A model generated the notes under the pieces. It did not search any database. It saw nothing but the letters and a program-made list of their open reading frames with translations, and was not told the origin of the DNA. Of a stretch of 64,000 nt of DNA, positions 45,428 through 56,270 are shown piece by piece. Within the stretch, counting starts at the first letter, position 1. Each line of letters begins with the position of its first letter. Location: contig CM077663.1 in NCBI GenBank assembly GCA_039707655.1, positions 432,777,830-432,841,829 on the forward strand, read 5' to 3'. The stretch comes from Elymus sibiricus (Eukaryota > Streptophyta > Magnoliopsida > Poales > Poaceae). The translations under genes and the position numbers were made by a program.

Positions 45428-48400
45428 ATGGCCCACAACGATGAGGTCGGTGGTTCGGGCGGCAAGCAATTCTGGGAGCTGTCCCAGGAGATGGAGGAAC
45501 AACCTCACCGCTATGAGGACGCCGCGGAAGACACCGATCCTGACTACACAACCCCTAGTGGCGTCGGGGATGACACCACTGATGGTGCCGCCGAGGATGC
45601 CACCACTGATGGTGCCGCCGAGGATGCCACCACTGATGATGGCAGCGCACGCACAGATGGCAGCCAACCGAAGAGGCAACGGAAGGACCGGCGCCCGAAT
45701 GTGCTCCGCACCGTCAAGGAGGAATTTACTCAAGTGGACTCCGACGGGCATCCAACGGAGCCCAAACAAATAGTCAAGGGGTACTCGGTTCAGCTCGGGT
45801 GCATTCTCCGGAGCACCGTCTCGATCAACACCGAGAACCTAAGGCATAAGGACCGAGGGAATTTGGGCAACCTCCTCTTCACGAAGCTGCACGAACGATA
45901 CAAGTTCCCCGCTGAATTTGAAAACACACGCCTCTCAGGGAATAAAGTGAACAGTGCCGCCCTCACGAGGATGAGCACGGCCCTGTCTACTTGGAGAAGC
46001 GCGGTGAAAAGAATGATTGAGAAAGGTGATAGTTATGAGAAGATCAAGGCGAAAAATCCTTCGATCAGCGAAGATGACTACAAGGAGTTCAAGATCAAGT
46101 GCGAGAGTAGCGCAACCTCCGAATCAAGTCAGTGGGGGAAAGAAATGTGGGAGTTGAACTTAGGGGAACACAAACTCGGTCCCGGCGGTTACAGAGTGGT
46201 GGAGCCTATATGGGACAAGGAGGACGCGGAGCGTGCCGAGCAAGGCCTACTGCCCCGCTTCGAGAAATACCGTGACAAGCAGACCAGGAACTATGTCAGG
46301 GCCCGGTACAAGGAGGACCCGGTAACAAAGGAGCTTACCACGGATCCGAAGACCAGGGCGCTTGAGCTTGTTCTGGCGCAGGAGACTGAAAGCAGTAGCG
46401 CGGGGTCGTCTCAGAGCATCCCTTGGGACAGCACTCTAAATAGGGCGTTGAACGTAATGAAAAACAAGGATAAGCTCAGTAAGCCGTCGTCAGCTGGTCG
46501 TGTGGCCGGCAAAGGCTTGTCCACAAAATGGTCGTCATACTATAACGCTGGTGGGCGAAAGGAGAGAAAGACCAGCTCGGAAAGCCAGTCGCGCGAGGTT
46601 CAAGAACTCAAGGCACAAGTGGTGCGGATTCCGGAGATTGTCCAAGAGCAAGTGCAACAACAACTGGGATCGACGCTCACCGGCATTATGCCTACCTTGA
46701 TTCATGGGCTGACGACGTGGATTGCGAGCGGCCAACAGGGGCCGCCCCTGATTCCCAGCTTCATGGCCAGCAACTCGCACAACGCGCAGGCGGCGCCATT
46801 GGTGTCTCCGGCGGAGCCGGTATTGGTGTCTCCGACGCCGGCACGGGCATTGGAGCTTAATGCACCCGGGTGTACGCCGGCCGGCACCTCGGCAGCAAGC
46901 GGCCCCTCCGTCAATTGCACGCCCGCCGTTGGCGGTGCCTCGACATTAGCCGACCTCGACGCCATCATCACGGTAACTAATTAAGCCTCTCGGCCGAGGA
47001 CTTCATCTCCTTGCCTTTGACTGGGCATCCCTGACGCCCTACATGTTTTCGCAGGGCGCCGCCGACGTTCCGTGCACTCTCCTGCACTTCGTGAACAACG
47101 AGTTGGTCGATGTCGCCAAGGGAAAAATCGTTCAACCGGGTAACCCCGTGTTCCACGGTAATCCAATGCCACCCACCGTGTATAGGGTTCAACTGGTTCG
47201 GGTGCTGTCAGGTTGCGACGAGTTGTTACCTCCGATTCGACCCGCCGGGGCCGACGAAGATGATGTCATGACCCTCAGCGCCTGCCTAAGCTGGCCCCTG
47301 CTTTGGCCGAAGAGCCAGATTCGTTTGGGGGCGGGGGACACCACCCCAAAGACAACACCGCCAGTCGTGCCGACGCCAAGCCATGGCAAGACCGCCGTAA
47401 CGCTACCGGACATGCCGGACATGCATATGGCACAGGATCCGGGCATGCATATGGCACAGGACCCAGACGACGACGACAACGACGACGGTACATTTACCAA
47501 CGTCGATAAGTACTTCAACGAACATGGGTGCGATGACGAATTCATGGGGCCTCCTTCTCAAGAACCCAACCCTGCAAAAGACGATCGCGATCTAGCTGGT
47601 ACCGCGGAGAAACCCAATTGCAACAGGCGTCGTCTGGCGTTCAGTTCTCAGGAGACGCCTCCAGCTGCCAACTTCACCGAGCCTCAGATAGCCGAGGTGC
47701 GAAATATTATCAGCCCCAGCACACTCAAGAAGGCGGTCTGTGAGCAGAACTCGGTCCCATTACAGCATAAGAAGAAGGGACGGAAAAGAAAGAGTAACAA
47801 GGGTGCGAGCCAGCCGGCACCGAGTACGACCCGTGCTCAGGACGGGCCACCTTCACCTAAGGATATCTCGAGGAGGGTGCATGTGGCGGGTAGGCCGATG
47901 CTATCGACTAATATGCTCAATGCTGCAACCGGTGCTATGCGGAGTCTGCATGACAGTGTTCTTTCTTTGGAGAAGCGGCGTCTCCGAGAGAATGACGTGG
48001 CATACCCGGTTTTCGTGGCCAAGGTGCCAGAGGGCAAGGGCTTTGTGGACAGCGCCATCGGGGGTACGATCGTCCTGCGGTTTGATGACATCTTCGCTAT
48101 GTTTAACCTTCATCCGCTGCACTACACCTTCGTTCGGCTATTTTCGCTGAGTATGGAGATGCGGATCATTAGAGACAAGACCCCGGACATCGTGATAGTC
48201 GACCCCTTCTACATGCGTGCCAAGATCTTGGGCAGCGCTGGGGACCGGCAAGTCGTGAGTTCTTACCTCGAAGGCGTCATTCTGGCAAACCCAGATAAGG
48301 ATGACTTCCTCGTGCCTTACTTTCCCGAGTAAGTCGTCCCCTCAACCGCCCCGTAACATATGATTTCTTAGATTTCGATCGTTTTTTTTAACATTCCGTG

Positions 48401-48969
48401 TTTTGTGCAGTGACACACATTGCACACTCATCCTCTTAAGCCTGAAATATTCCATGGCCACGTATTTCGACTCGGACCGTCAGTCGAAGAAAGACTACAC
48501 AAATGTCAAGAAAGTTCTTGATGATGTTCTCCCCGGCTACGCCAAATCTGGAGGCACCTTCACCAGGCCAGTTCGTAAGTACGGCAAGCACGTGTTCGCC
48601 CACAATACGACGTTCCCCTGCGTCAAGCAGCCGCCTGGCGGTCAGAAGGATGCCTACTACGCCCTCCATCACATGCGGGCGATCGTACGGGACCATAATC
48701 ACCTTCTGCTACCAAATAATCTCAAAGATTGGGCCGCAAGCTTGTCGGCAATCCAGGACACGGACATCAGACAAGAATTCTTTCGCATCCAGTCGGAGTT
48801 TGCGGAAATCATCCATCAAGATGTCCTTCGTACCTCGGGGCAGTTCTACCTCAGAAATCAACCGTCCAACAGTGAGATAGACACAACGCTACAAATGCAG
48901 GCTGACAACGCCCGCGATTTCATGACCATCACGATAGACGGCGGCTTCATCCACGCTCCGGTCCCTTGA
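45428..48969 (+). CDS. CACTA-2 second gene: Transposase_24-like region fused to a Ulp1-like domain
   Basis: Three exons, 45428-46972, 47055-48328 and 48411-48969, join in frame through GT-AG introns of 82 bases to give 1125 codons. The ATG follows a 3' splice-like CCTATTTAG at 45419. Residues about 90-330 resemble the plant transposase Ptta/En/Spm (Transposase_24, TNPA-like) family. The segment from CTLLHFVNNELVDVAKG to PPIRPAGADEDD is typical of these CACTA proteins. A lysine/arginine-rich linker follows. The C-terminal 350 residues resemble a Ulp1/C48 cysteine protease: a histidine (DTHCTLILLSLKYS) and aspartate (YFDSD) align, but the Q...DCG site reads KQPPGGQKDAYYALHHM with no cysteine. 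The protein would bind subterminal repeats; the protease part is probably inactive. It is the only intact long gene in the element. Confidence 0.82.
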
Positions 48970-49204
48970 GTCGAGTCGAAAGTAGTGATGCTATGTCTAG
49001 TTTTGAAACATCGATTGGCTCATGTTGTAATTAAACTTTGATGAACTTGTATGTCTCTTTGGTTTGGACAGTCGTTCAACTTAGATGTAATCGATGCTAT
49101 TAATGTCTTGCTTTTCTCTTCCGATCCTTTTGTTGCATACTTATATATTGCTTATGTATTGTCTGTGAATTGGTACTAACGTTTTGTTTGGCTAGTGCAT
49201 AGAG

Positions 49205-49459
49205 ATGCCGTCGTATGTCGTGTACAAGGGTAGGGTTCCCGGAGTCTACGACGACTGGGAGGAGTGTCGGACACAGGTTCACCGTTTCAGCTGTAACAGT
49301 TACAAAGGGTACACCACTAGGGCGGAGGCGGAATCTAGATACGCGCGCTATCTAGCGGGAGAGAGGAGGGAGCGTTGGAGGAACCGGATGAAGACCAGTT
49401 TCATCGCGATTATGCTCATCGTGATGACCGCAGCTCTCTTCTATGTGATGGTAGTTTAG
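49205..49459 (+). CDS. Small RNase H1-type hybrid-binding domain protein with C-terminal membrane helix
   Basis: 84 codons. Residues 4-50 (YVVYKGRVPGVYDDWEECRT, then SYKGYTTRAEAESRYARYL) match the N-terminal RNA:DNA-hybrid binding domain of RNase H1, also known from caulimovirus protein VI. A basic segment RRERWRNRMK follows, then a hydrophobic helix (residues 65-84) with almost nothing after it, a tail-anchor layout. There is no RNase H catalytic domain. A splice-acceptor-like TTTGGCTAG lies 12 bases before the ATG, so an upstream non-coding exon or a join to other exons is possible. It sits between the Ulp1-like gene and the right subterminal repeats on the same strand. Its function in the element is unknown. 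Confidence 0.7.
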   Translation: MPSYVVYKGRVPGVYDDWEECRTQVHRFSCNSYKGYTTRAEAESRYARYLAGERRERWRNRMKTSFIAIMLIVMTAALFYVMVV

Positions 49460-49704
49460 ATGATCGATATCGACTTGTAATGTGAAGACAAACTCGCTAC
49501 TCGCGGTTTCGAGACTTGTAATGTTCTAACTTTGTTCGGTATTTTAAATTCGGAGACTAATATGATGAATTGTATTCGGACACTAATCTTCTATTGTATT
49601 CGATGAATCTGCTGTTGCTGTGTGGTGCTAGCTATATTCTGTCAAATAATATATTTTGTAACCTGTGAAAATATCAGAAACGAAAAAAAAAATCCCTAAT
49701 ATTC

Positions 49705-50000
49705 ATACTAGTGGCGCACCACCACATAGTGCGCCATTAGTAAGCCAGAGCACACTAATGGCGCATCATCCACCAGTGCGCCATTAGTATGCCAAAGCAC
49801 ATGGGTAAATATGGCCCCTGGGAGGCATACTAATGGCGCACCGTGGGCTATACTAATGGCGAACTGCATGGTGCGCCATTAGTATACCAGATACTAATGG
49901 CGCACCAGTGGTGCGCCATTAGTAAAAAATTCTAATGGCGTGGTGCTAGTGGCGCACCTGTAGTGCGCCATTAGTAGCGAAAACAGGTGCGCCACTAGTA
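49705..50000. repeat. Right subterminal repeats of CACTA-2
   Basis: About ten copies of TAATGGCGCACC and its inverse, with a few CTAGTGGCGCACC variants. Confidence 0.9.
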
Positions 50001-50018
50001 GCCCTTTTCCTAGTAGTG

Positions 50019-52060
50019 GAAGAATCATCGTAACAAGAAAATAAAGTTTCTACGATTTGATCGTGGAGAAGAATATTTGAGTTACGAGTTTGGCCTTCAT
50101 ATAAAATAATGTGGAATAGTTTCACAGCTCACGCCACCTGGAACACCATAGCGTTATGGTGTGTCCGAACGTCGTAACCGCACTTTATTGGATATGGTGC
50201 GATCTATGAGGTCTCTTATCAGTTTACCACTATCATTTTGGGGTTATGCATTAGAGACAGTTGCATTCACTTTAAATAGGGCACCATCGAAATCCGTTGA
50301 GACGACGCCTTATGAACTGTGGTTTGGCAAGAAACCAAAGTTGTCATTTCTTAAAAGTTTGGGGCTACGATGCTTATGTGAAAAGTTTCAACCTGATAAG
50401 CTCGAACCCAAATCGGAGAAGTGCGTCTTCATAGGATACCCAAAGGAAACTATTGGGTACACCTTCTATCACAGATCCGAAGGCAAGATATTCGTTGCTA
50501 AAATGGATCCTTTCGGGAGAAGGAGTTTCTCTTGAAACAAATGAGTGGGAGGAAAGTAGAACTTGATGAGGTAATTGTACCTTCTCCCTTATTGGAAAGT
50601 AGTTCATCACATAAATCAGTCCCAGTGATTCCTACACCAATTAGTGAGGAAGTTAATGATGATGATCATGAAACTTCAGATCAAGTTGCTACCAAACCTC
50701 GTAGGTCTTCCAGAGTAAGATCCGCACCAGAGTGGTACGGTAATCCTGTTCCGGAAGTCATGTTGCTAGACCATGATGAACCTACGAACTATGAGGAAGC
50801 AATGATGAGCCCAAGTTCCGTGAAATGGCTTGAGGCCATGAAATCTGAGATGGGATCCATGTATGAGAACAAAGTGTGGACTTTGGTGGAGTCGCCCGAT
50901 GATCGGCAAGCCATATTGTATAAATGGATCTTCAAGAGGAAGAAAGACGCTGATAGTAGTGTTACTATCTACAAAGCTCGACTTGTCGCAAAAAGTTTTT
51001 CGACAAGTTCAAGGTGTTGAATACGATGAGATTTTCTCACTCGTATCGATGCTTAAGTCTGCCCGAATCATGTTAGCAATTGCCACATTTATGAAATCTG
51101 GCAAATGGATGTCAAAACTGTATTCCTTAATGGATTTATTAAAGAAGAGTTGTATATGATACAACCGGAAGGTTTTGTCAATCCTAAAGGTGCTATCAAA
51201 ATGTGCAAGCTCCAGTGATCCATCCATGGACTAGTGCAAGCATCTCGGAGTTGGAATATACGCTTTGATGAGTTGATCAAAGCATATAGTTTTATACAGA
51301 CTTGCCGGGAAGCCTGTATTTACAGGAAAGTGAGTGGGAGCACTACAGCCTTTCTGATAAGTATAAATGAATGACATATTGTTGATCAGAAATAATGTAG
51401 AATTTTCTAGAAAGCATAAAGGAGTGTTTGAAAGGAGTTTTTCAAAGAAAGACCTCGATAAAGCTGCTTACACATTGAGCATCAAGATCTATAGAGATAG
51501 ATCAAGACGCTTGATAGGATTTTTCAATGAGTACATACCTTGATAAGATTTTGAAGTAGTTCAAAATGGAACAGTCAAAGAAGGAGTTCTTGCCTGTGTT
51601 GCAAGGTGTGAAATTGAGTAAGACTCAAAACCCGACCACGGCAGAAAATAGAAAGAGAATGAAATTCATTCCCTATGCCTCAGTCATAGGTTCTATAAAG
51701 TATGCTATGCTGTGTACCAGACCTATTGTATACCTTGCTCTGAGTTTGGCAAGGGAGTACAATTTTGATCTAGGAGTAGATCACTGGACAGCGGTCAAGA
51801 ATATCCTTAGTGAGGACTAAGGAGATGTTTCTCGATTATGGAGGTGATAAAAGAGTTCGTCGTAAAGAGTTACATCGATGCAAGCTTTTACACTAATCCA
51901 GATGACTCTAAGTCTCAATCTGGATACATATTGAAAGTGGGAGCAATTAGCTAGAGTAGCTCCGTGCAGAGCATTATAGACATAGAATATTTGCAAAATA
52001 CATACGTCTCTGAATGTGACAGACCCGTTGAGTAAACTTCTCTCACGAGCAAAACATGAT
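50019..52060 (+). pseudogene. Copia B integrase-RT-RNase H, degenerate
   Basis: This continues integrase from 38808 (NHRNKKIKFLR-type sequence) and runs through SERRNRTLLDMV and the RT start (EAMKSEMGSMYENKVWTL at about 50831). The RT core is disrupted by frameshifts near 50520, 51000 and 51095. No readable YVDD box remains near 51350. RNase H is largely deleted: short pieces such as PDDSKSQSGY (about 51899) are followed directly by the element's 3' region. It has no coding capacity. Confidence 0.9.
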
Positions 52061-52237
52061 CATACCTTAGTACTCTTTGGGTGTTAATCACATAGCGATG
52101 TGAACTAGATTATTGACTCTAGTAAACCCTTTGGGTGTTGGTCACATGACGATGTGAACTATGGGTGTTAATCACATACAGATATGAACTATTGGTGTTA
52201 AATCACATGGCGATGTGAGCTAGATTATTGACTCTAG
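52061..52237 (+). repeat. Short tandem repeats before copia B 3' LTR
   Basis: Four imperfect copies of GGTGTTAATCACATAGCGATGTGAACTA at about 30-60 bp spacing. Copia A has a single equivalent, so the array arose within this lineage. Confidence 0.75.
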
Positions 52238-52251
52238 TGCAAGTGGGAGAC
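52238..52251 (+). promoter_or_regulatory. Polypurine tract of copia B
   Basis: GCAAGTGGGAGAC directly before the 3' LTR. Confidence 0.85.
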
Positions 52252-53982
52252 TGAAGGAAATATGCCCTAGAGGCAATAATAAAGTTATTATTTATTTCCT
52301 TATATCATGATAAATGTTTATTATTCATGCTAGAATTGTATTAACCAGAAACATGATACATGTGTGAATACATAAACAAACTAAGTGTCACTAGTATGCC
52401 TCTACTTGACTAGCTCGTTTATCAAAGATGGTTGTGTTTCCTAGCCATGGACAAAAGAGTTGTCATTTGATTAACGGGATCACATCATTGGGAGAATTAT
52501 GTGATTGACATGACCCATTCCGTTAGCTTAGCACTTGATCATTTAGTATGTAGCTACTGCTTTCTTCATGACTTATACATGTTCCTGTGACTATGAGATT
52601 ATGCAACTCCCGTTTACCGGAGGAACACTTTGTGTGCTACCAAATGTCACAACGTAACTAGGTGATTATAAAGGTGCTCTACAGGTGTCTCCAAAGGTAC
52701 TTGTTGGGTTGGCGTATTTCGAGATTAGGATTTGTCACTCCGATTGTCGGAGAGGTATCTCTGGGCCCACTCAGTAATGCACATCACTATAAGCCTTGCA
52801 AGCATTGCAACTAATTAGTTACTTGCGGGATGATGTATTACGGAACGAGTAAATAGACTTGCCGGTAACGAGATTGAACTAGGTATTGAGATACCGACGA
52901 TCGAATCTCGGGCAAGTAACATACCGATGACAAAGGGAACAATGTATATTGTTATGCGGTTTGACCGATAAAGATCTTCGTAGAATATGTGGGAGCCAAT
53001 ATGAGCATCCAGGTTCCGCTATTGGTTATTGACCGGAAACGTGTCTCGGTCATGTCTACATAGTTCTCGAACCCGTAGGGTCCGCACGCTTAAAGTTAGA
53101 TGACAGTTATATTATGAGTTTATATGTTTTGATGTACCGAAGGTAGTTCGGAGTCCCGGATGTGATCACGGACATGACGAGGAGTCTCGAAATGGTCGAG
53201 ACGTAAAGATCGATATATTGGACGACTATATTTGGACACCGGAATGGTTCCAAGTGAGATCGGGATAATACCGGAGCACCGGGAGGTTATCGGAACCCCC
53301 CGGGAGGTATATGGGCCTTATTGGGCTTTAGTGGAAAGGAGGAGAAAGGAGCAAGGTAGGGGGCGCCCCCCCCCCAAGCCCAATCCGAATTGGGAGGGCC
53401 CCCCCCCCCCTTTCCTTCCTCCCTCCTTCCTCTTCCTTCCCTCTCCCTCTCCAGGTAGGAAAGGGGGGGACAAACCTACTTGGAGTAGGATTGCCTCCCC
53501 TTGGGCGCGCCTCTCCCCTTGGTCGGCCCTCTCTTCCTCCCCTCCTTTATATACGGGGGCAGGGGGGCACCCCATAGACACAACAATTGATCGTTGATCT
53601 CTTAGCCGTGTGCGGTGCCCCCCTCCACCATAGTCCTCCTCGATAATATCGTAGCGGTGCTTAGGCGAAGCCCTGCGTCGATAGAACATCATCATCGTCA
53701 CCACGCCGTCGTGCTGATGGAACTCTCCCTCGACACTCGGCTGGATCGGAGTTCGAGGGACGTCATCGAGCTGAACGTGTGCAAGAACTCGGAGGTGCCG
53801 TGCTTTCGGTGCTTGATCGGTCGGGCTGTGAAGACGTACGACGACATCAACCGCGTTGTGCTAACGCTTCCGCTTTCGGTCTACGAGGGTACGTGGACAA
53901 CACTCTCCCCTCTCGTTGCTATGCATCACCATGATCTTGCGTGTGCGTAGGAATTTTTTTGAAATTACTACGTTCCCCAACA
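52252..53982 (+). repeat. Copia B 3' LTR
   Basis: 1731 bases, matching 32357-34093 with scattered substitutions and small indels. About a dozen mismatches were seen in the first 480 bases, and fewer afterwards. Confidence 0.95.
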
Positions 53983-55016
53983 CATATCCCACCTGGCCTT
54001 CCACCATTGAAACGCCCCACAAGGACCTCAAGACGATCAATAAAGTGTAGGAACTTGTGGATGTCGTCCCAGTCAACTTCAGTGCCATCAGTAACAGCCG
54101 AGTTATTACAGAATAACAAACGAGTAGCCTGCTTAACTCTGAAAAAACCTACACGTGCCACCAATTATAAGAAAATGTTAGTTAGAAGTAGCATCTTCCT
54201 GAGAGATTCGTTGCTACTTCTAAAGTTAAATTGTGATTAGTTAGACAGAATAGGTGGATTAAAAAGTAATCGAGGCAACAAGCAAGAACCAGATACAAAA
54301 CTAACATGGATGAACAATTGGAATGACGTCGGGGTGGAAGATCGCAGTGAAGATGAGACCAGGTTCTGCTATTTCCATCAACATTCGTGCGCCAACTTTC
54401 AGTCCGTAAAACTTGAGAAAGTTTATCCAAGTTCGGCCATAAAAAAAGCAGCGATCTTCTTGGTTCATGAACCCAACTCAGAACTTATATCCATGGCTTG
54501 TCTTCACTGTAACCATTAAACTAGTGTATTCAGTTATGGCAAGGCCGAGCATCTTGAGTACATGTGTTCTGGCAGAGCAAATAATGCACTGCAGGAAAAA
54601 TAATATGAGAACACAATGTATTCCCTATCCAAATCTAGAAATAACTTCCTCCTTCACATCAGTGTTGACCATCGTACTAGTACTACCTTTTATCCAAATA
54701 TAGCAATCCAAATTTCCAAATTAGTCGACAGCATGTTCAAAAAAAACCCACCCTCCCGGATAGAAAAGAGGATTCTAGGAACATACTGTGCGCGTTTTAA
54801 AATCCTGTGTTAGGATGAGAAGGAACAAGTGTGGCATCTCGCCGAGGGCGCAGAAACCTGTAGGGTGCTCGCACTTTGGGCACTGCAAATGAAACACACT
54901 AGATTTAGTAGGAAGAAAAATGCATCAACGGCGGCGGCTGCCATCCTAGGATTACCTGCGACCAAGGGACTTGGATTTATCGGGGATGGATGAAGAATCC
55001 GTACCTGGTTCTCCAT
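53983..55016 (-). pseudogene. Gene A (B3-like), 5' part: exons 1-4
   Basis: The exons read on the minus strand. Exon 1 is 55016-55005 (MENQ, GT donor). Exon 2 is 54882-54787 (CPKCEHPTGFCALGEMPHLF). Exon 3 is 54588-54306 (EYTSLMVTVKTSHGYKF, stop, VGFMNQEDRCFFYGRTWINF). Exon 4 is 54148-53983 (FFRVKQATRLLFCNN, VDWDDIHKFLHFIDRLEVL). Exon 3 has a TGA at 54480-54478. Exon 4 is cut by copia B at the CATAT target and resumes at 32356. Order, motif spacing and the phase-1 intron between exons 3 and 4 match the copy in CACTA-1. It looks like a divergent B3-domain family with an N-terminal CPxC zinc-like motif. The function is unknown, and the gene is dead by both the stop and the insertion. Confidence 0.68.
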
Positions 55017-55330
55017 GAGAAAACCCTATGCAATCGCCGAGAGGGGGTTTTCTCTGAACAAGCAGACGAGGGAGAAGGGGATTCAGGCCCAGTGAAATAT
55101 TGCCGCTTCGTCCGTCCAGCTTACTGCTAAAGCTGGAACCGGGGTGATTTGACGGCTCATTGGGCATTACTGCGGCTCTACGACCGGGGTGTGTCTACCG
55201 TGCAGTTGTGCACTCTAATTTGTGCATATGGCACGTGGACCCCGTTGCCGGTTGCCCCACATATCAGCGAAAGGAAGTAGAAAGACAAGAGTAACTAGTT
55301 ACACATAAATATATTTTTGACAGAGAGATA
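55017..55330 (-). promoter_or_regulatory. Upstream region of gene A, duplicated at 59060-59220
   Basis: GACGGCTCATTGGGCATTAC at 55151-55170 recurs at 59115-59134, with similar sequence over about 150 bases on both sides. It probably contains the promoter and 5' leader of gene A. No clear TATA box was identified. Confidence 0.5.
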
Positions 55331-55420
55331 CTCCCTCTGTAAAGAAATATACAAATCTTTTATATCACAACTTTATACATAAGAAAAATCAAGGGGAATA
55401 TATATATTCTCTATTTTTTT
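55330..55420. repeat. Degenerate Stowaway-like MITE fragment
   Basis: ACTCCCTCTGTAAAGAAATAT is a typical Stowaway-type terminus. The inverted partner is not seen, so one end is lost. Confidence 0.5.
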
Positions 55421-55433
55421 TCTTATAAAAAGC

Positions 55434-55643
55434 AGAGTTGGTGATGATGGTGTGTCTGCCATCCTGCAATATAGGTCGTCCGATCTATATCTAATGGATA
55501 GGAAGAAAACTATGACAATTTACCCGCACTCCTCTCCACATTTGCAGATAAGGCCTTCCCTCGTTCATTTTTTTCTCCCACAAGATAAACTACTCATACA
55601 AATGCATCTTGATGTTCCGTGCAACGCACGGGCATCTTGCTAG
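55434..55643 (+). mobile_element. Helitron-like 3' tail, copy 1
   Basis: It ends with a hairpin CCGTGCAACGCACGG (55617-55631), then 9 bases, then CTAG (55640-55643) followed by T. This is the layout of a grass Helitron 3' terminus. A second copy of the preceding 180 bases is at 55684-55898. No Helitron 5' TC terminus or RepHel coding was seen. Confidence 0.6.
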
Positions 55644-55683
55644 TAATTATAAAAAACAGAGTTGTTTTTAACACAGTATAGAC

Positions 55684-55898
55684 GAGTTGGTGATGATGGT
55701 GTGCCTGCCATCCTGCAATATAGGCCGTCCGATTTATATCTGACGGATAGGAAGGAAACTATGGCAATTTTGCAAAAAGGTACCCACACACCTCTTCACA
55801 TTTGCAAATAAGGCCTTCCCTCGTTCATCCATTTCTCTCACAAGATAAAATACTCATACAAATGCATCTTGATGTTACGTGCAACGCACGGGCATTAT
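55684..55898 (+). repeat. Second copy of Helitron-like tail
   Basis: Matches 55434-55636, starting GAGTTGGTGATGATGGTGTG, up to the hairpin ACGTGCAACGCACGGGC. It then diverges before any CTAG terminus. The copies are about 250 bases apart in direct orientation. Confidence 0.8.
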
Positions 55899-56270
55899 GG
55901 GGGTTCAGCTGAGAATATAATACTCAGACAGGCTCACGGTTCTGGACTTTGGGCCGCAGGCCCACCCTGCATGTTTGGGGGCCCATGTGTTCTACCTCAG
56001 CGCTTTTCATATTGCAAGCGATCGGTACGGCGCTGGTTTTAGATGCTGTCGCAAGGCGAATACACAAAATTGAATAAAGCACGGCAGCTGTTGGAATGAA
56101 ATCGAACGACAGTTCCTAACCAGCAATGAGAGTTGCAATTCTATCAACGATATACCATGTGATAAATAATACTGTCGTACTACTTATACACACAGGACAC
56201 TTGTTTCACCATGCCAGATTATTACGTCAAAATCTCTCGGAGGATAGATCAGTTCGGCAGTCGCGTGCTG
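55899..56270. other. Intergenic sequence downstream of gene B
   Basis: Nothing recognised. It should include the 3' end of the gene B transcript. Confidence 0.4.

Larger units (their letters stand above)
38809..50018 (+). mobile_element. CACTA-2, large CACTA (En/Spm) transposon
   Basis: The 11,210-bp element has ends CACTACTAGGAAAAGGGCTA (38809) and the inverted TAGCCCTTTTCCTAGTAGTG (to 50018), with the target duplication GAA at 38806-38808 and 50019-50021. Subterminal repeats ACTAATGGCGCACC / GGTGCGCCATTAGT fill both ends and also form a third cluster in the middle. It encodes a TNP2-type transposase with two disabling changes, a Transposase_24/Ulp1-like gene and a small RHBD-type ORF. The host sequence is copia B integrase, which rejoins precisely across the insertion. 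Confidence 0.96.
32357..53982 (+). mobile_element. Copia B, LTR retrotransposon with two nested insertions
   Basis: A plus-strand copia element with 5' LTR 32357-34093 and 3' LTR 52252-53982, flanked by the 5-bp duplication CATAT (32352-32356 and 53983-53987). It interrupts exon 4 of gene A. Its interior is split by a solo LTR (36215-38052) and by CACTA-2 (38809-50018). Without these it is about 8.6 kb. The coding region is full of stops and frameshifts while the two LTRs remain very similar. Confidence 0.95.
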
